Shown: piece after piece, positions 53,536 to 62,413 of the stretch
Position numbering within the stretch: the stretch's first letter is position 1
Layout: every line of letters begins with the position of its first letter
Assembly: GCA_016713885.1 (NCBI GenBank)
Contig: JADJOF010000003.1
Span: forward strand, 372,001-436,000
Origin: Bdellovibrionales bacterium
GTDB lineage: Bacteria > Bdellovibrionota > Bdellovibrionia > Bdellovibrionales > JAMPXM01
Direction: 5' to 3'
Length of the DNA: 64,000 nt
Translations under genes and position numbers: made by a program
The notes under the pieces: generated by a model
Told to the model about the DNA's origin: nothing
Database searches by the model: none
What the model saw: the letters and a program-made list of their open reading frames with translations, nothing else

Positions 53536-54744
53536 CTATTGTGCTATGGGTGATGTCCGGCGGATTGGCAGTGACGGCGAGTTCGCTTGGCGATGACAGT
53601 AAAAGTAGAGCGAGGATGTCGCGCCTCCGGCTACGGCGCCAAGCAGGGTTGGGATCTCTGAGGGACTCACCTTTCGCGGGATGCCAAGATCTTTGAAGGG
53701 GTGGCCATTGAACGCCTCTTCCTTGTCAAAAAATCGCCTCATTGAGTCGACGGCTTCGTTCGTTGGAGTATTGCGAGTTATTGTACCAATGTACTTTGCT
53801 CCTGTCTCAGCGGGACCGCGCAATAGAATTTTCTCAACGGAGCCGTTGGCATCCTTAATAAATTCAAGTTGTGGAGGTTGCATATAGTCCTGAAAAGCAA
53901 GAGTGCGCTTCTCGGCGAGAGTGACGAGTTCGGCGTAGGTCTTTTTTTGCGAAGGTGACAAGAAGTTTGCCTTCTCCGCCTGAATCTTCAGTTCCTTGAA
54001 TTGGTCAACTGTCTGTGCGGCATTTGTACGGACGCCAGCTCCGGGATTCCCTTCGAGGAGGTCGCGAAAGGTGTTGAGTCCATTCTGAGGACCTTTTATT
54101 CCAGGAATCTCACCGATCTTGGTCGCCAAATTGCCTTCGAGGTTTCGTCCTGAAAGCTCAAAGAAAATCTTGAGGTTACCGCCCGATGTCCCTTGGCTAA
54201 GTCGATCCGCCATCGTGTGAATCAATCCTTCGCGAGTCATGGGAGCTATGTATCTTGCGCCAGTGACTCCGTCGGTGACATTGCCTTCAAAGATTGAACC
54301 TTTAAAAAAGTTTGCCGAATCGGCATCGCCCTTCATTTGTCCGCTCGTGAGTTTGGTAAGAAAGTCCCAGAATCCAGCTTGCGGTCCATTGTGACCAAGG
54401 TTTGCGCCGATTCGAAGTTTGAAGTCTGACTTTGTGATTTCACCTCTATTCAGGGCATCGATTGCTTCAATTATTCCTGGAGCCTCGTGAAGGTATCCAG
54501 TGAGAATTGGCCGTTGGGCAATCACTTGGCGAATTTGGTCAGGATTGAGTGTGGGATTGAAGAAAGCGCGACCGTTCATTCCGTTTTCGTCTAGAAACTC
54601 GGCGAAAGCGCGTCCTGCTGGTGATGTGGTATCGGAGCGATTGAGGACTTTAAGAAGACGGTCTGATTCAGGGCTTTTGCTTGTGAGGAGCGTTTTGAAA
54701 CGATCAAGCTTGCCAAGATCGGAGTCGAGAATTCCGGAAATCAT
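53536..54744 (-). CDS. Downstream half of a large exported protein (or separate gene)
   Basis: 402 residues with no signal peptide and a poor ribosome site at ATG 54744. The reading frame is the same as that of the gene upstream: only a TAG (54766-54768) and seven codons (L-D-I-D-L-K-A) separate them. The simplest view is one gene of about 694 residues interrupted by an amber codon. The content is helical, Gly/Asn-rich (G-G-N-L-K-I-F-F-E-L-S-G-R-N-L-E-G-N), and ends with a hydrophobic stretch (L-L-G-A-V-A-G-G-A-T-S-S-L-Y-F-Y). No family is recognised. Confidence 0.6.
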   Translation of the reverse strand: MISGILDSDLGKLDRFKTLLTSKSPESDRLLKVLNRSDTTSPAGRAFAEFLDENGMNGRAFFNPTLNPDQIRQVIAQRPILTGYLHEAPGIIEAIDALNRGEITKSDFKLRIGANLGHNGPQAGFWDFLTKLTSGQMKGDADSANFFKGSIFEGNVTDGVTGARYIAPMTREGLIHTMADRLSQGTSGGNLKIFFELSGRNLEGNLATKIGEIPGIKGPQNGLNTFRDLLEGNPGAGVRTNAAQTVDQFKELKIQAEKANFLSPSQKKTYAELVTLAEKRTLAFQDYMQPPQLEFIKDANGSVEKILLRGPAETGAKYIGTITRNTPTNEAVDSMRRFFDKEEAFNGHPFKDLGIPRKVSPSEIPTLLGAVAGGATSSLYFYCHRQANSPSLPIRRTSPIAQ

Positions 54745-54765
54745 TGCCTTGAGGTCAATATCGAG

Positions 54766-55620
54766 CTACTCAACCGATGAGCGAACCTGGGAGTTCTTTG
54801 TGAGAGAAATGAGATCTTCTTGGTGACGCAGAGAATAGACCTCGGCCTGCGAGAGTTCGCGGTTTTTCTTTAAACGAGAGATGTAATCGTCAACGTGCTT
54901 GGTGACGGCATTGACCTTTCGGGCAGAGGCCAGTGCGCTACTCTTTCGTATGGCGGCCTTAACGACCGAAACACTTGCGCCGCCGGCGAGCATTGGGATC
55001 GCAATTCCACAAATGACTTCGGTTTGAGCTTTCGAGTTGAGGCAGTTTGCGATTCCCGTGATTTCTGACATGTCGGGAAGTGTCATGGCCAATCCGAAAT
55101 TGTTCCCCTTCGCCTGCTCCCGCGCGATGCACTTTGCGTAGGTCGCGTTTGATTTGTCGAGAAACCCTGAATTCATCGCGGCTTCGGTGCCGATGTTCTT
55201 TTTTGCCTGTTCCCACGTTTCTCGAGCACGGCGAACATCTTTGTCGTCCGTGCAGAGCCGGGATGCTTCTTCAAGGACTGACTGATTGTATTTTCGATGA
55301 TTCGTAGCGGAACTGTAGAAGTTTGCCGCAATTTTTTTCACACCTTCGACGGTGCCCTTTATGCTGTCGAGAGTTCCTTTGCCGCAGGCTTTCGCAAAGT
55401 CCGTCTCTTGAGTGTCGCGAGGGTCAAAGCAATTACGACGCTGCTCTTGAGGAAAGTCCATGCACTCATTTTCGTCCAGTTGGCGAAGGCAACCATCGAT
55501 TGCAGTCTTCTCAGTCTCGGTCGCGCGACAGACCTGAGTGGCTGGATTCGGGAGGTCGGCGGTTGCATCGATGGGGAAACCCAGGAGCAGCGCCACGGCA
55601 AAGATGGAAGCGACCATCAT
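54766..55620 (-). CDS. Exported protein, possibly truncated by an amber stop
   Basis: 284 residues with a Sec signal peptide (M-V-A-S-I-F-A-V-A-L-L-L-G-F-P-I-D-A-T-A). The N-terminal mature region has six or more Cys in about 60 residues (V-C-R, G-C-L, E-C-M, N-C-F, A-C-G), suggesting a disulfide-rich domain, followed by helical, Lys/Glu-rich sequence. It ends R-S-S-V-E, then TAG, with the same frame continuing into the next 402-residue stretch. No family is recognised. Secreted Cys-rich proteins of this size are common in Bdellovibrio relatives. Confidence 0.65.
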   Translation of the reverse strand: MMVASIFAVALLLGFPIDATADLPNPATQVCRATETEKTAIDGCLRQLDENECMDFPQEQRRNCFDPRDTQETDFAKACGKGTLDSIKGTVEGVKKIAANFYSSATNHRKYNQSVLEEASRLCTDDKDVRRARETWEQAKKNIGTEAAMNSGFLDKSNATYAKCIAREQAKGNNFGLAMTLPDMSEITGIANCLNSKAQTEVICGIAIPMLAGGASVSVVKAAIRKSSALASARKVNAVTKHVDDYISRLKKNRELSQAEVYSLRHQEDLISLTKNSQVRSSVE

Positions 55621-55707
55621 TCCTTAACGGTCATCGTTCCGGAAATCTTCAGAATTTTGGCCGAGTGTTAGCCCGGCCGTCTCAAAATAGGACGTTTTGA
55701 ATCTCAG

Positions 55708-58700
55708 CTACGAGAGCAGGAACTCGAAGTCTTTCTGTGAAAGGCGCGACGAACCCTGGCCGATATCGGCGGCCGTTTCGATCGCTTCTCCGGCTGGGCC
55801 GAAGAGGGCTTCAAATCGACGTGACTTGAGCTCTTTCAATACTTCGATTTTCTCTTCGACTGAGTCTTGAATAATGTAGCGGTAGACCTGGACCGACTTT
55901 GTCTGTCCGATCCGGTGCGCACGATCCGTCGCTTGGTTTTCAACGGCAGGGTTCCACCACGGTTCAATGTGGAAGATGTAAGAGGCCTTCACCAAGTTTA
56001 AGCCGACGCCACCGGTTTTGAGTGTCATCAGCATAACGGCGCCGCCTTGGTGCTCGTCGAAGCCGCGAAGCTTGCGTTCGCGCTCAGACCGCGAGTCACT
56101 GCCGCTCATATCAAAAAACGTAATACCGGCAACGGTCATCGCTTCGCGAATGCGCTCAAAGGTCGCAAGGAATTGCGTAAACACCAGGGCGCTTGAGCCT
56201 TCTGAGGTGATCTCGCGAAGTGCTTCAACCAGCGTCGAGATCTTTGGCGGTTCAGCGGCGTATTCAACTCCAGGAATGCCGCGTGGGTCTGAGCAGACTT
56301 GGCGAAGTCGCAAAAGTGCCGTCAGCATCTGAAGTTGAGTCTTCGCTTCGCCGTCTTTTGCGATTTGATCGCGGATCTGGCGATTGTAGCTTGTCGCAAT
56401 ATCGCGGTAGATGCGCTTCTGTTCTTCGTCAAACGGTAGGCGCATCGTGGTTTCAGTTTTTTCCGGCAACTGATGCATGACCTGCGATTTTGTCCGACGC
56501 AAGAGCAGTGGGCGTGTGCGAAGCTTGAGCTCATCGAGATCTTCACGGAGAACGCGGACTGGATTGACGTAGCGTTCGCGGAAGTTGGCGATGTCGCCAA
56601 GTGACCCCGGAACCGAGAGATCAAAGAGCGAGAAGAATTCACCGTAGTGATTTTCGAGCGGCGTGCCTGTGAGGCAGATCTTAAAGCGACTCTGAATTTT
56701 TCGTGCGGCTGTTGTGCGCTTGGTGGTGATCGTCTTTAAAGCCTGTGCTTCATCAAAGATCACAATGTCCCAATTCACCTGTTCAAAGAGCTCGACGTTC
56801 TCTTGCAGGAGTCCGTAGGTACAGATGACGATGCCGTGCTCTTTTTGTTTTACAAAATCGAGCATTTTCTCTGGTTCTCGTGAACTGAAGAGGTGTGAGC
56901 GGAACTCCGGCGTAAAGCGCGTCATCTCCGAGACCCAGTTATAAGTCAGCGATGTTGGAACCATGACAAGTGTCGGCCCGAGGTCATCTTGTGAGCGCAG
57001 CGTTTCGAGAAAGCCAAGGCTCGTGACTGTTTTTCCAAGGCCCATGTCGTCAGCGAGAATTCCGCCAAGACCGAGTCTGCGAATGTCGAGTAGCCATTGT
57101 ACGCCGACTTCTTGGTAGGGCTGTAGCGTCGCTTTAAACGTTTCCGGCATCGTGAGTTTTGGACGCTCGCGATCGAGTGAGTCGTAGAATTCGCAAATCG
57201 CTTGCCAGCGTGGACCGCCTTGAATTGGTGACTCCCCGAGGATCCGCAGGGCCAAGAGTTCAAGCGCCCGAGAGCGCGGCAATTGAAAGTACGTATCAGC
57301 GGTTTTCCGACGCTTATTCTTGTCACCAAGCAGGCCTTCGCCGTCGCCGTGCAGAGTTTCCCAAAAGCGCGTGAGGCGTTTGAGATTCGGTAGTTCCTGA
57401 GGTTCAAGCAAAAAGAAACGACCATCGTGTTCGATGATGCCGTCGCGCGAAAGGCGAATGGCCTCTTCGGGCGAGAGTTCTTTTCCTCTAAAGAAAAAGC
57501 GTGGATGAAGTTCAAACCAATCAATCTTGCGATTGCCAAGAGCCAGCGTCTCAAGCGGAGCGTTTGAGAATTCCTCTTTGAGTGTGAACTCAGGACGGAA
57601 CTCACCCTCTTTGATGCGCTCAATTTGGCGGCCGTCGAGTGTGATCTCAAATCCTTGATGCGCGAGCGCCAAGAAGTGGGCACCACGAGGGGGAAGCTTT
57701 GCAGTTGGAACGATGAAACGTTCATTGATGCCTGGTGAGTAAACAAGTTGGCGGTCGACCTCTGCCGACACAGGCTTGCGAAGTGTGATGTCCTCGCGTT
57801 CAAAGCCAGGGCGCATATTCGTGAAGGTCTCAAACCATTGGCCGCGCACTTTCGTGAAGCACGCGCCCTCGGTCTCGCGACCGAGATCTGCGACCAGGGC
57901 GTGGAACATGCGAATCACGGCGCGCGAAAGGCCTTCAACGCGAATCTCACACTCTGGTGTGAAGAGACGAGTCACGCGATCCGCCGATGCGTCGTCGATA
58001 ATCTGCCGCATCGTTGCTTCAAGAAGACCGACGATACCATCCGAGAGCAGTGTTTCAAGCGTGGGTGTCACGCTCTCGTCGATCTCGCTGAAGTTTGAAG
58101 AGTCGTTTTTGTCGACCTTTACGAGGAACTGGGCAAAGCGTTTAAAGAGACGAGTCTTGAGCTTATCGAAAGAGTCGATCGTGTCGCCATCGATGGACGG
58201 AAGCTCAAGAGAAAAGGCCGCTGTTTCAAAAAACAGCATGATCGCAAAGCCGACATGACGGAGAAGTTTCAGATCGCGCTCGCGCTTTGGTCCGCGTCGG
58301 GCGTGAGCCAGTTGAATATTAGAAACACCAGTGGTGGCGCCAAGACCTGATTGCAAGAGGTGGATCAGGTAGTGCATGGACTGCGGGAGGCCATGCGCCT
58401 CGTAGTCTTCAAGATCGAATTTGATTCTAAAGCTGCCATCGCCGGTGGCGGCAAGTGCGCCCTTGGGGGCGGTCATCGTTTTGACCCCGGTTGCATACTG
58501 AATCACATCGCGAACTTCGATTTCGCGGAAGAGTGCCTCGATGGCCGCATGCCCCGTGATTGTGAGCGGGCCATCGTTTTTAGCAAGCTCTGGCCCTTCG
58601 TGGCTGGCAAGAAAGGAGCGAACGCCGTCGAGGCGATCGCGAAGCGAGTGAAACACAAGGCGGCCGGTTTCCTCGTCGAGACGATAGCTCTCGGTCATTG

Positions 58701-59442
58701 CTTGAGTATCGGCACCGCTCGACTCTAAACACACGGATCCCCGAATCGGAGTGCCGGGCTCAGTTGGAACGGGCTCCGTTGAGCGTGCAGTCCAGGTGAC
58801 TTGTTGAATAGGGCTTTCAACCGAATTCTTTTCAACGGCAATACCGCTCAACTGCAGCGCTTGGCGCGGGATCAATCGATTGGCGGACAGCGTGTAAAGG
58901 ATGCTGATGCCTTCTTCGGTCTCTTCAAAAAGACTTTTATTGATGCGCTCAACGGCCATCAAAAGCGAAGCGACTGTTTGATCCATTTGAATCAACCACT
59001 GCGGTCGCATGTTGTTTGAGCGGTGCGAGAGGCTCACGGTTTCGGTCTCGGGGCGGATCTGCAGAGCGAGTGGTAGGAGTGGGCGCGGGACGCTGCGGCC
59101 GAGCGGGTGGCGCAGGAGTTCGGCTGCCGTGAGGCAGAGGCCATCATCAAAAATATACTGGAGAACAGGAGCCTCTTCGTTCAAAAGCTCCATCGCATTC
59201 ATCAGTCCACGAGAGGCAATCGTTTCGGTGCTGGAATGAAATGGCAACGGAACATCGGCGGGGCGCCAGGCGGGGCTAACCCATTCCTTTAAGAGTTCGC
59301 TTTCGTGCAAAGGTCGAGACGGAGGAAGTTCGCGAAGGCGCGTTGTCCAAGCTCCATGATGAGGTAGCGAGAACGGTCGGTGTGTACCGAAAAAGCGTGC
59401 TTGTGGCTGGGCAAGAAGAATCGATCGAAGACTCGGGGCCAT
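55708..59442 (-). CDS. SNF2/SWI2-family DEAD-like helicase
   Basis: 1244 residues. The last ~480 hold the Snf2 motor: L-A-D-D-M-G-L-G-K-T, I-F-D-E-A-Q-A-L-K, L-T-G-T-P-L-E-N, Q-F-L-A-T-F and T-G-G-V-G-L-N-L ... W-W-N-P-A-V-E-N-Q-A-T-D-R-A-H-R-I-G-Q. The ~750-residue N-terminal part is family-specific, without a SWIM motif that I can see. It translocates on double-stranded DNA; in bacteria such proteins act in transcription, repair or defence (RapA-like or stand-alone). The start at ATG 59442 has no obvious Shine-Dalgarno. Confidence 0.9.
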   Translation of the reverse strand: MAPSLRSILLAQPQARFFGTHRPFSLPHHGAWTTRLRELPPSRPLHESELLKEWVSPAWRPADVPLPFHSSTETIASRGLMNAMELLNEEAPVLQYIFDDGLCLTAAELLRHPLGRSVPRPLLPLALQIRPETETVSLSHRSNNMRPQWLIQMDQTVASLLMAVERINKSLFEETEEGISILYTLSANRLIPRQALQLSGIAVEKNSVESPIQQVTWTARSTEPVPTEPGTPIRGSVCLESSGADTQAMTESYRLDEETGRLVFHSLRDRLDGVRSFLASHEGPELAKNDGPLTITGHAAIEALFREIEVRDVIQYATGVKTMTAPKGALAATGDGSFRIKFDLEDYEAHGLPQSMHYLIHLLQSGLGATTGVSNIQLAHARRGPKRERDLKLLRHVGFAIMLFFETAAFSLELPSIDGDTIDSFDKLKTRLFKRFAQFLVKVDKNDSSNFSEIDESVTPTLETLLSDGIVGLLEATMRQIIDDASADRVTRLFTPECEIRVEGLSRAVIRMFHALVADLGRETEGACFTKVRGQWFETFTNMRPGFEREDITLRKPVSAEVDRQLVYSPGINERFIVPTAKLPPRGAHFLALAHQGFEITLDGRQIERIKEGEFRPEFTLKEEFSNAPLETLALGNRKIDWFELHPRFFFRGKELSPEEAIRLSRDGIIEHDGRFFLLEPQELPNLKRLTRFWETLHGDGEGLLGDKNKRRKTADTYFQLPRSRALELLALRILGESPIQGGPRWQAICEFYDSLDRERPKLTMPETFKATLQPYQEVGVQWLLDIRRLGLGGILADDMGLGKTVTSLGFLETLRSQDDLGPTLVMVPTSLTYNWVSEMTRFTPEFRSHLFSSREPEKMLDFVKQKEHGIVICTYGLLQENVELFEQVNWDIVIFDEAQALKTITTKRTTAARKIQSRFKICLTGTPLENHYGEFFSLFDLSVPGSLGDIANFRERYVNPVRVLREDLDELKLRTRPLLLRRTKSQVMHQLPEKTETTMRLPFDEEQKRIYRDIATSYNRQIRDQIAKDGEAKTQLQMLTALLRLRQVCSDPRGIPGVEYAAEPPKISTLVEALREITSEGSSALVFTQFLATFERIREAMTVAGITFFDMSGSDSRSERERKLRGFDEHQGGAVMLMTLKTGGVGLNLVKASYIFHIEPWWNPAVENQATDRAHRIGQTKSVQVYRYIIQDSVEEKIEVLKELKSRRFEALFGPAGEAIETAADIGQGSSRLSQKDFEFLLS

Positions 59443-59488
59443 CGGGCGAGTGTATCACCGCAAACGGCCCCGAGTCGAGTGGTTAGAC

Positions 59489-60403
59489 TTACGGTGCAAA
59501 CCAGCAACGTGGACGGTAGCCAACGCTGTACGAACCTTCAACGCAAGAGCCCTGACGGTAGTCCGAGTTGGAAAGCTTTACCGTCTTGTCGACCGGGCAA
59601 ACCGAACCGGCAAGGTAAGTGTCCATACGACATTGTGTCGCAGGGTGCTTGTCGTCAGTTTTTGCTACGCGACGAGCGTCGGGTTTTGAGTAGTCCGGCG
59701 GTGTCGTTTCTTTACGCAGATCTTGGAAAAGACCGGCAACGGAAGTGCCGCCGAGCGAGTTGCGCATGCAAATCAACTGGTCTTTCTCGTCATTGAACTG
59801 CTGGATGCAAAGTTTTTCAGCAAAGGCATCAAGGCGCTGATCCGCTTTCGCTTGAGCGACAATCGCTTTGTTGTCGTCCTGCTCATAAAAATTGCGCAGA
59901 CACTTGAGGTTTGCGTAGTAGTCCGACGCGCCTTCGTTCGAAGCCCAGTTGCTTCCGCCGAACCAGCCAGCGATTTTTGGCGCTCCACCGAGGTGGTGGC
60001 CAAGCTCGTGACAGACAACGAGAGCGAATCCCTCTTCAGTTGTCGCGGGGTGACGGGCCAATCCGCCATACATGTTGAGAACCCAAGACGAACCGATTTG
60101 CTGAGCTGATGCGTTGACAGTTGCATCGGACCAGAGACGGTTGATCTTGAGTGTGCCGCCTTCTTGGGCGATAACAGGGCCAAAGAGTTTTTGAGCCCGA
60201 TCCAAAACAGAATTGAACTGCGCCTCAGTTAAGCTGCCGGGAGATCCAGCCGTGGCTTTGAAGCCCACTGGAACTTTCATTTCGTTTGGCGGCAGGAATC
60301 CGGCGCAATCATGATTGGAAGCTGTAACTGGTTGCGAAAGGCTCATCAGTGCACAGGTTGCGACCGCGAGAACGCGCCCTGTGCTCTTTGTTATTTTACC
60401 CAT
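59489..60403 (-). CDS. Secreted zinc metalloprotease, Cys-rich
   Basis: Start ATG 60403 with GGAG close upstream, giving a signal peptide (G-R-V-L-A-V-A-T-C-A-L-M-S-L-S-Q-P-V-T-A). The mature domain has V-C-H-E-L-G-H-H-L-G-G, the HExxH zinc site, and N-E-G-A-S-D-Y-Y-A about 30 residues later, whose Glu is a likely third ligand, an M48-like gluzincin arrangement. Seven or more Cys suggest disulfides (H-D-C-A-G, K-C-L-R, L-C-I-Q, I-C-M-R, Q-C-R-M, V-C-P-V, S-C-V-E). A secreted hydrolase would suit a predatory or scavenging lifestyle. Confidence 0.8.
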   Translation of the reverse strand: MGKITKSTGRVLAVATCALMSLSQPVTASNHDCAGFLPPNEMKVPVGFKATAGSPGSLTEAQFNSVLDRAQKLFGPVIAQEGGTLKINRLWSDATVNASAQQIGSSWVLNMYGGLARHPATTEEGFALVVCHELGHHLGGAPKIAGWFGGSNWASNEGASDYYANLKCLRNFYEQDDNKAIVAQAKADQRLDAFAEKLCIQQFNDEKDQLICMRNSLGGTSVAGLFQDLRKETTPPDYSKPDARRVAKTDDKHPATQCRMDTYLAGSVCPVDKTVKLSNSDYRQGSCVEGSYSVGYRPRCWFAP

Positions 60404-60543
60404 ATTCTCCGTCATTCCCATTTTTGGACCCCTCCTTGGGTTGGTCGGATGTCTTTGAACGGAGATAGGTTGACCCAGTCTTTGAGCAAGGAAAAGAAAA
60501 AGGTTCCAAAGTGGAACCAAAGTCTGGCTTATGGGTTGATGCG

Positions 60544-61243
60544 TTATTTCGGCCGGGAAGGGCTCTTCTTTGTCGTTGAACGGCCTGTCTTGGTTGGCGA
60601 CGGCACAAAAAGGAGGCAGAGATCACATGATTTTTCATCACGACCCTCGTGGCAGCCTCGCGCAGTGCAGTATTCGCGACCGTAGAAAATGAACTGCAGA
60701 TGCAGTTTGTTCCAATGCTCCTTGGCAAACAGTGCTTTGAGATCGCGTTCCGTTTGCAGCACTGATTTTCCGCTGGAGAGTTTCCAGCGCTTTGCAAGTC
60801 GATGAATATGGGTGTCGACCGGGAAGGCCGGCGTGCCAAAACTCTGTGCCACGACAACTTGTGCGGTTTTGTGGCCGACACCGGGCAGATCCTCGAGTTC
60901 TTCAAGCGTTTGCGGAACTTGGCCTGCGTACTTTTCGACGAGAATTTTCGAAAGGCCAACGATGGCCTTCGCTTTTTTGAGGACCCAGTCCACAGGGCTT
61001 TACGATCTTAAGAACATCCTCGACTTTCTGCTGGGCCATTTTCTGGGGCGTGCGCGCCAGTCGAAAGAGTGCAGGCGTGATTTCATTGACCCGTTTATCG
61101 GTGCACTGAGCCGAGAGTAAAACGGCAACAAGCATCGTGAATGGATCGGTGTGGTCGAGTGGAATAGGGGGATCAGGATAGAGCCTATTGAATCGCTTCA
61201 AAATGATCTGCGCCCGCTGCTGGCGTTCGGTCTGGTTTAGCAT
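60544..61243 (-). pseudogene. nth: Endonuclease III, frameshifted
   Basis: The first part (start near 61243) contains L-L-S-A-Q-C-T-D-K-R-V-N and K-P-C-G-L. The second part (from about 60990) has the helix-hairpin-helix L-P-G-V-G-H-K-T-A with catalytic Lys, V-D-T-H-I-H-R with catalytic Asp, and the iron-sulfur Cys (Y-C-T-A-R, S-C-D-L-C). The T6 run at 60973-60978 (A6 on the coding strand) breaks the frame: five A would give C-G-L-G-P-Q-K-A-K-A-I-V-G. Nth removes oxidised pyrimidines from DNA. Loss would be unusual, so a sequence error is quite possible. The tail beyond the cluster is basic. Confidence 0.85.
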
Positions 61244-61336
61244 GCGTCTTTTCAAACAAGCTTTGCGTCCTGAATCAAGCCGCAGAGAGGAAAAGGATTC
61301 GCAAAGTTCTGTGAACGTCCAGTAAACTATGAAGAT

Positions 61337-62413
61337 ATGTTTAAAAACATTTTTGGAAATTCAAGTGAGGAAGGCCGAGACGATTCGGCTGATCGCCAAA
61401 CGTATGCGATTGGCGACGTCCACGGCTGCGCCCACGAACTTGAAATCCTACTCAAGAAACTATCGATTGATCGAGACACTAAAATTGTTTTTCTCGGCGA
61501 CTACGTCGATCGCGGTGCCGATTCACGACGTGTGATCGACTTGATCTTGGATCTCTCGGCCCGCTGCGAAGTGATTCCGCTCATGGGAAATCACGAGGCG
61601 ATGTTTCTTGATTTTCTTGAGCGTCCCGAGAGCATGGGGTCCGGGCTATTTATTTTAAATGGCGGCGGCTCGACGCTTGCGAACTACGCAACAAGTGGCG
61701 GAGCATTTGAAGTTCCACATGAGCACATCGAATTTTTAAAGAACCTTCCGATCTACCATCAGACAAAAACTCACTTCTATGTGCATGCCGGCGTGCCGCT
61801 CCGTAAAAAACTTGCGGACCTTGATCCGATCGCCGATCGCGAGGTGTTTCTCTGGACGCGCGGTCCGTTTCTTTCGACGGACGAGTCTTGGGGGAAAATT
61901 ATTGTTCACGGTCACACGCCCAATGAGATGCCAGAGAAGAGGCACAACCGCATCAACTGCGATACAGGTTGTGTTTTCGGCGGTGCGCTCACGGCGTATG
62001 ATGTCACCAATGACGCGTTTATTGCCGTTGATCGTATTCCGCTGCGCGATCAGCCGCCGATTTTACACCGCCAGTACGATGGCAAGAGAATCGCGGTCCG
62101 CTTTAACGGCCGCATGGTGGTGAGTGCGGGGCGTCCGGGCGAGGCGCGGCAGCAGTTTGAAACTTTAAACTACAATCAGTTTGGCCTTTTGCTTCGCGAG
62201 ACGCAGTTGTCGGCAAATCCGTTCTTTCAAGTGAATGACTTTGTCGAGGGCGTAATCGGTCACGACTACCGCACGGCGGTTGAGTTTGAAGGTCAAGTGG
62301 TGCGTGTAGAGTCGCGTCAGGGACTTGTCGTGTTTGGCGTGAAGCTTGATAAGATTTCAACGGCAAATGATTCCGGGCACAATTCGAACTGGCTCAAACG
62401 ACCAGCGTCATGA
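61337..62413 (+). CDS. PP1/PrpA-like serine/threonine or diadenosine phosphatase
   Basis: 358 residues. The calcineurin-type site is complete: I-G-D-V-H-G, G-D-Y-V-D-R-G, L-M-G-N-H-E, V-H-A-G-V-P, and I-V-H-G-H-T-P. This matches bacterial PP1-like phosphatases and symmetric Ap4A hydrolases. The last ~130 residues, after D-R-I-P-L-R, form an extra beta-rich domain not present in PrpA. It overlaps the next helicase gene by 4 nt (ATGA), so the two are co-expressed. Confidence 0.88.
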   Translation: MFKNIFGNSSEEGRDDSADRQTYAIGDVHGCAHELEILLKKLSIDRDTKIVFLGDYVDRGADSRRVIDLILDLSARCEVIPLMGNHEAMFLDFLERPESMGSGLFILNGGGSTLANYATSGGAFEVPHEHIEFLKNLPIYHQTKTHFYVHAGVPLRKKLADLDPIADREVFLWTRGPFLSTDESWGKIIVHGHTPNEMPEKRHNRINCDTGCVFGGALTAYDVTNDAFIAVDRIPLRDQPPILHRQYDGKRIAVRFNGRMVVSAGRPGEARQQFETLNYNQFGLLLRETQLSANPFFQVNDFVEGVIGHDYRTAVEFEGQVVRVESRQGLVVFGVKLDKISTANDSGHNSNWLKRPAS

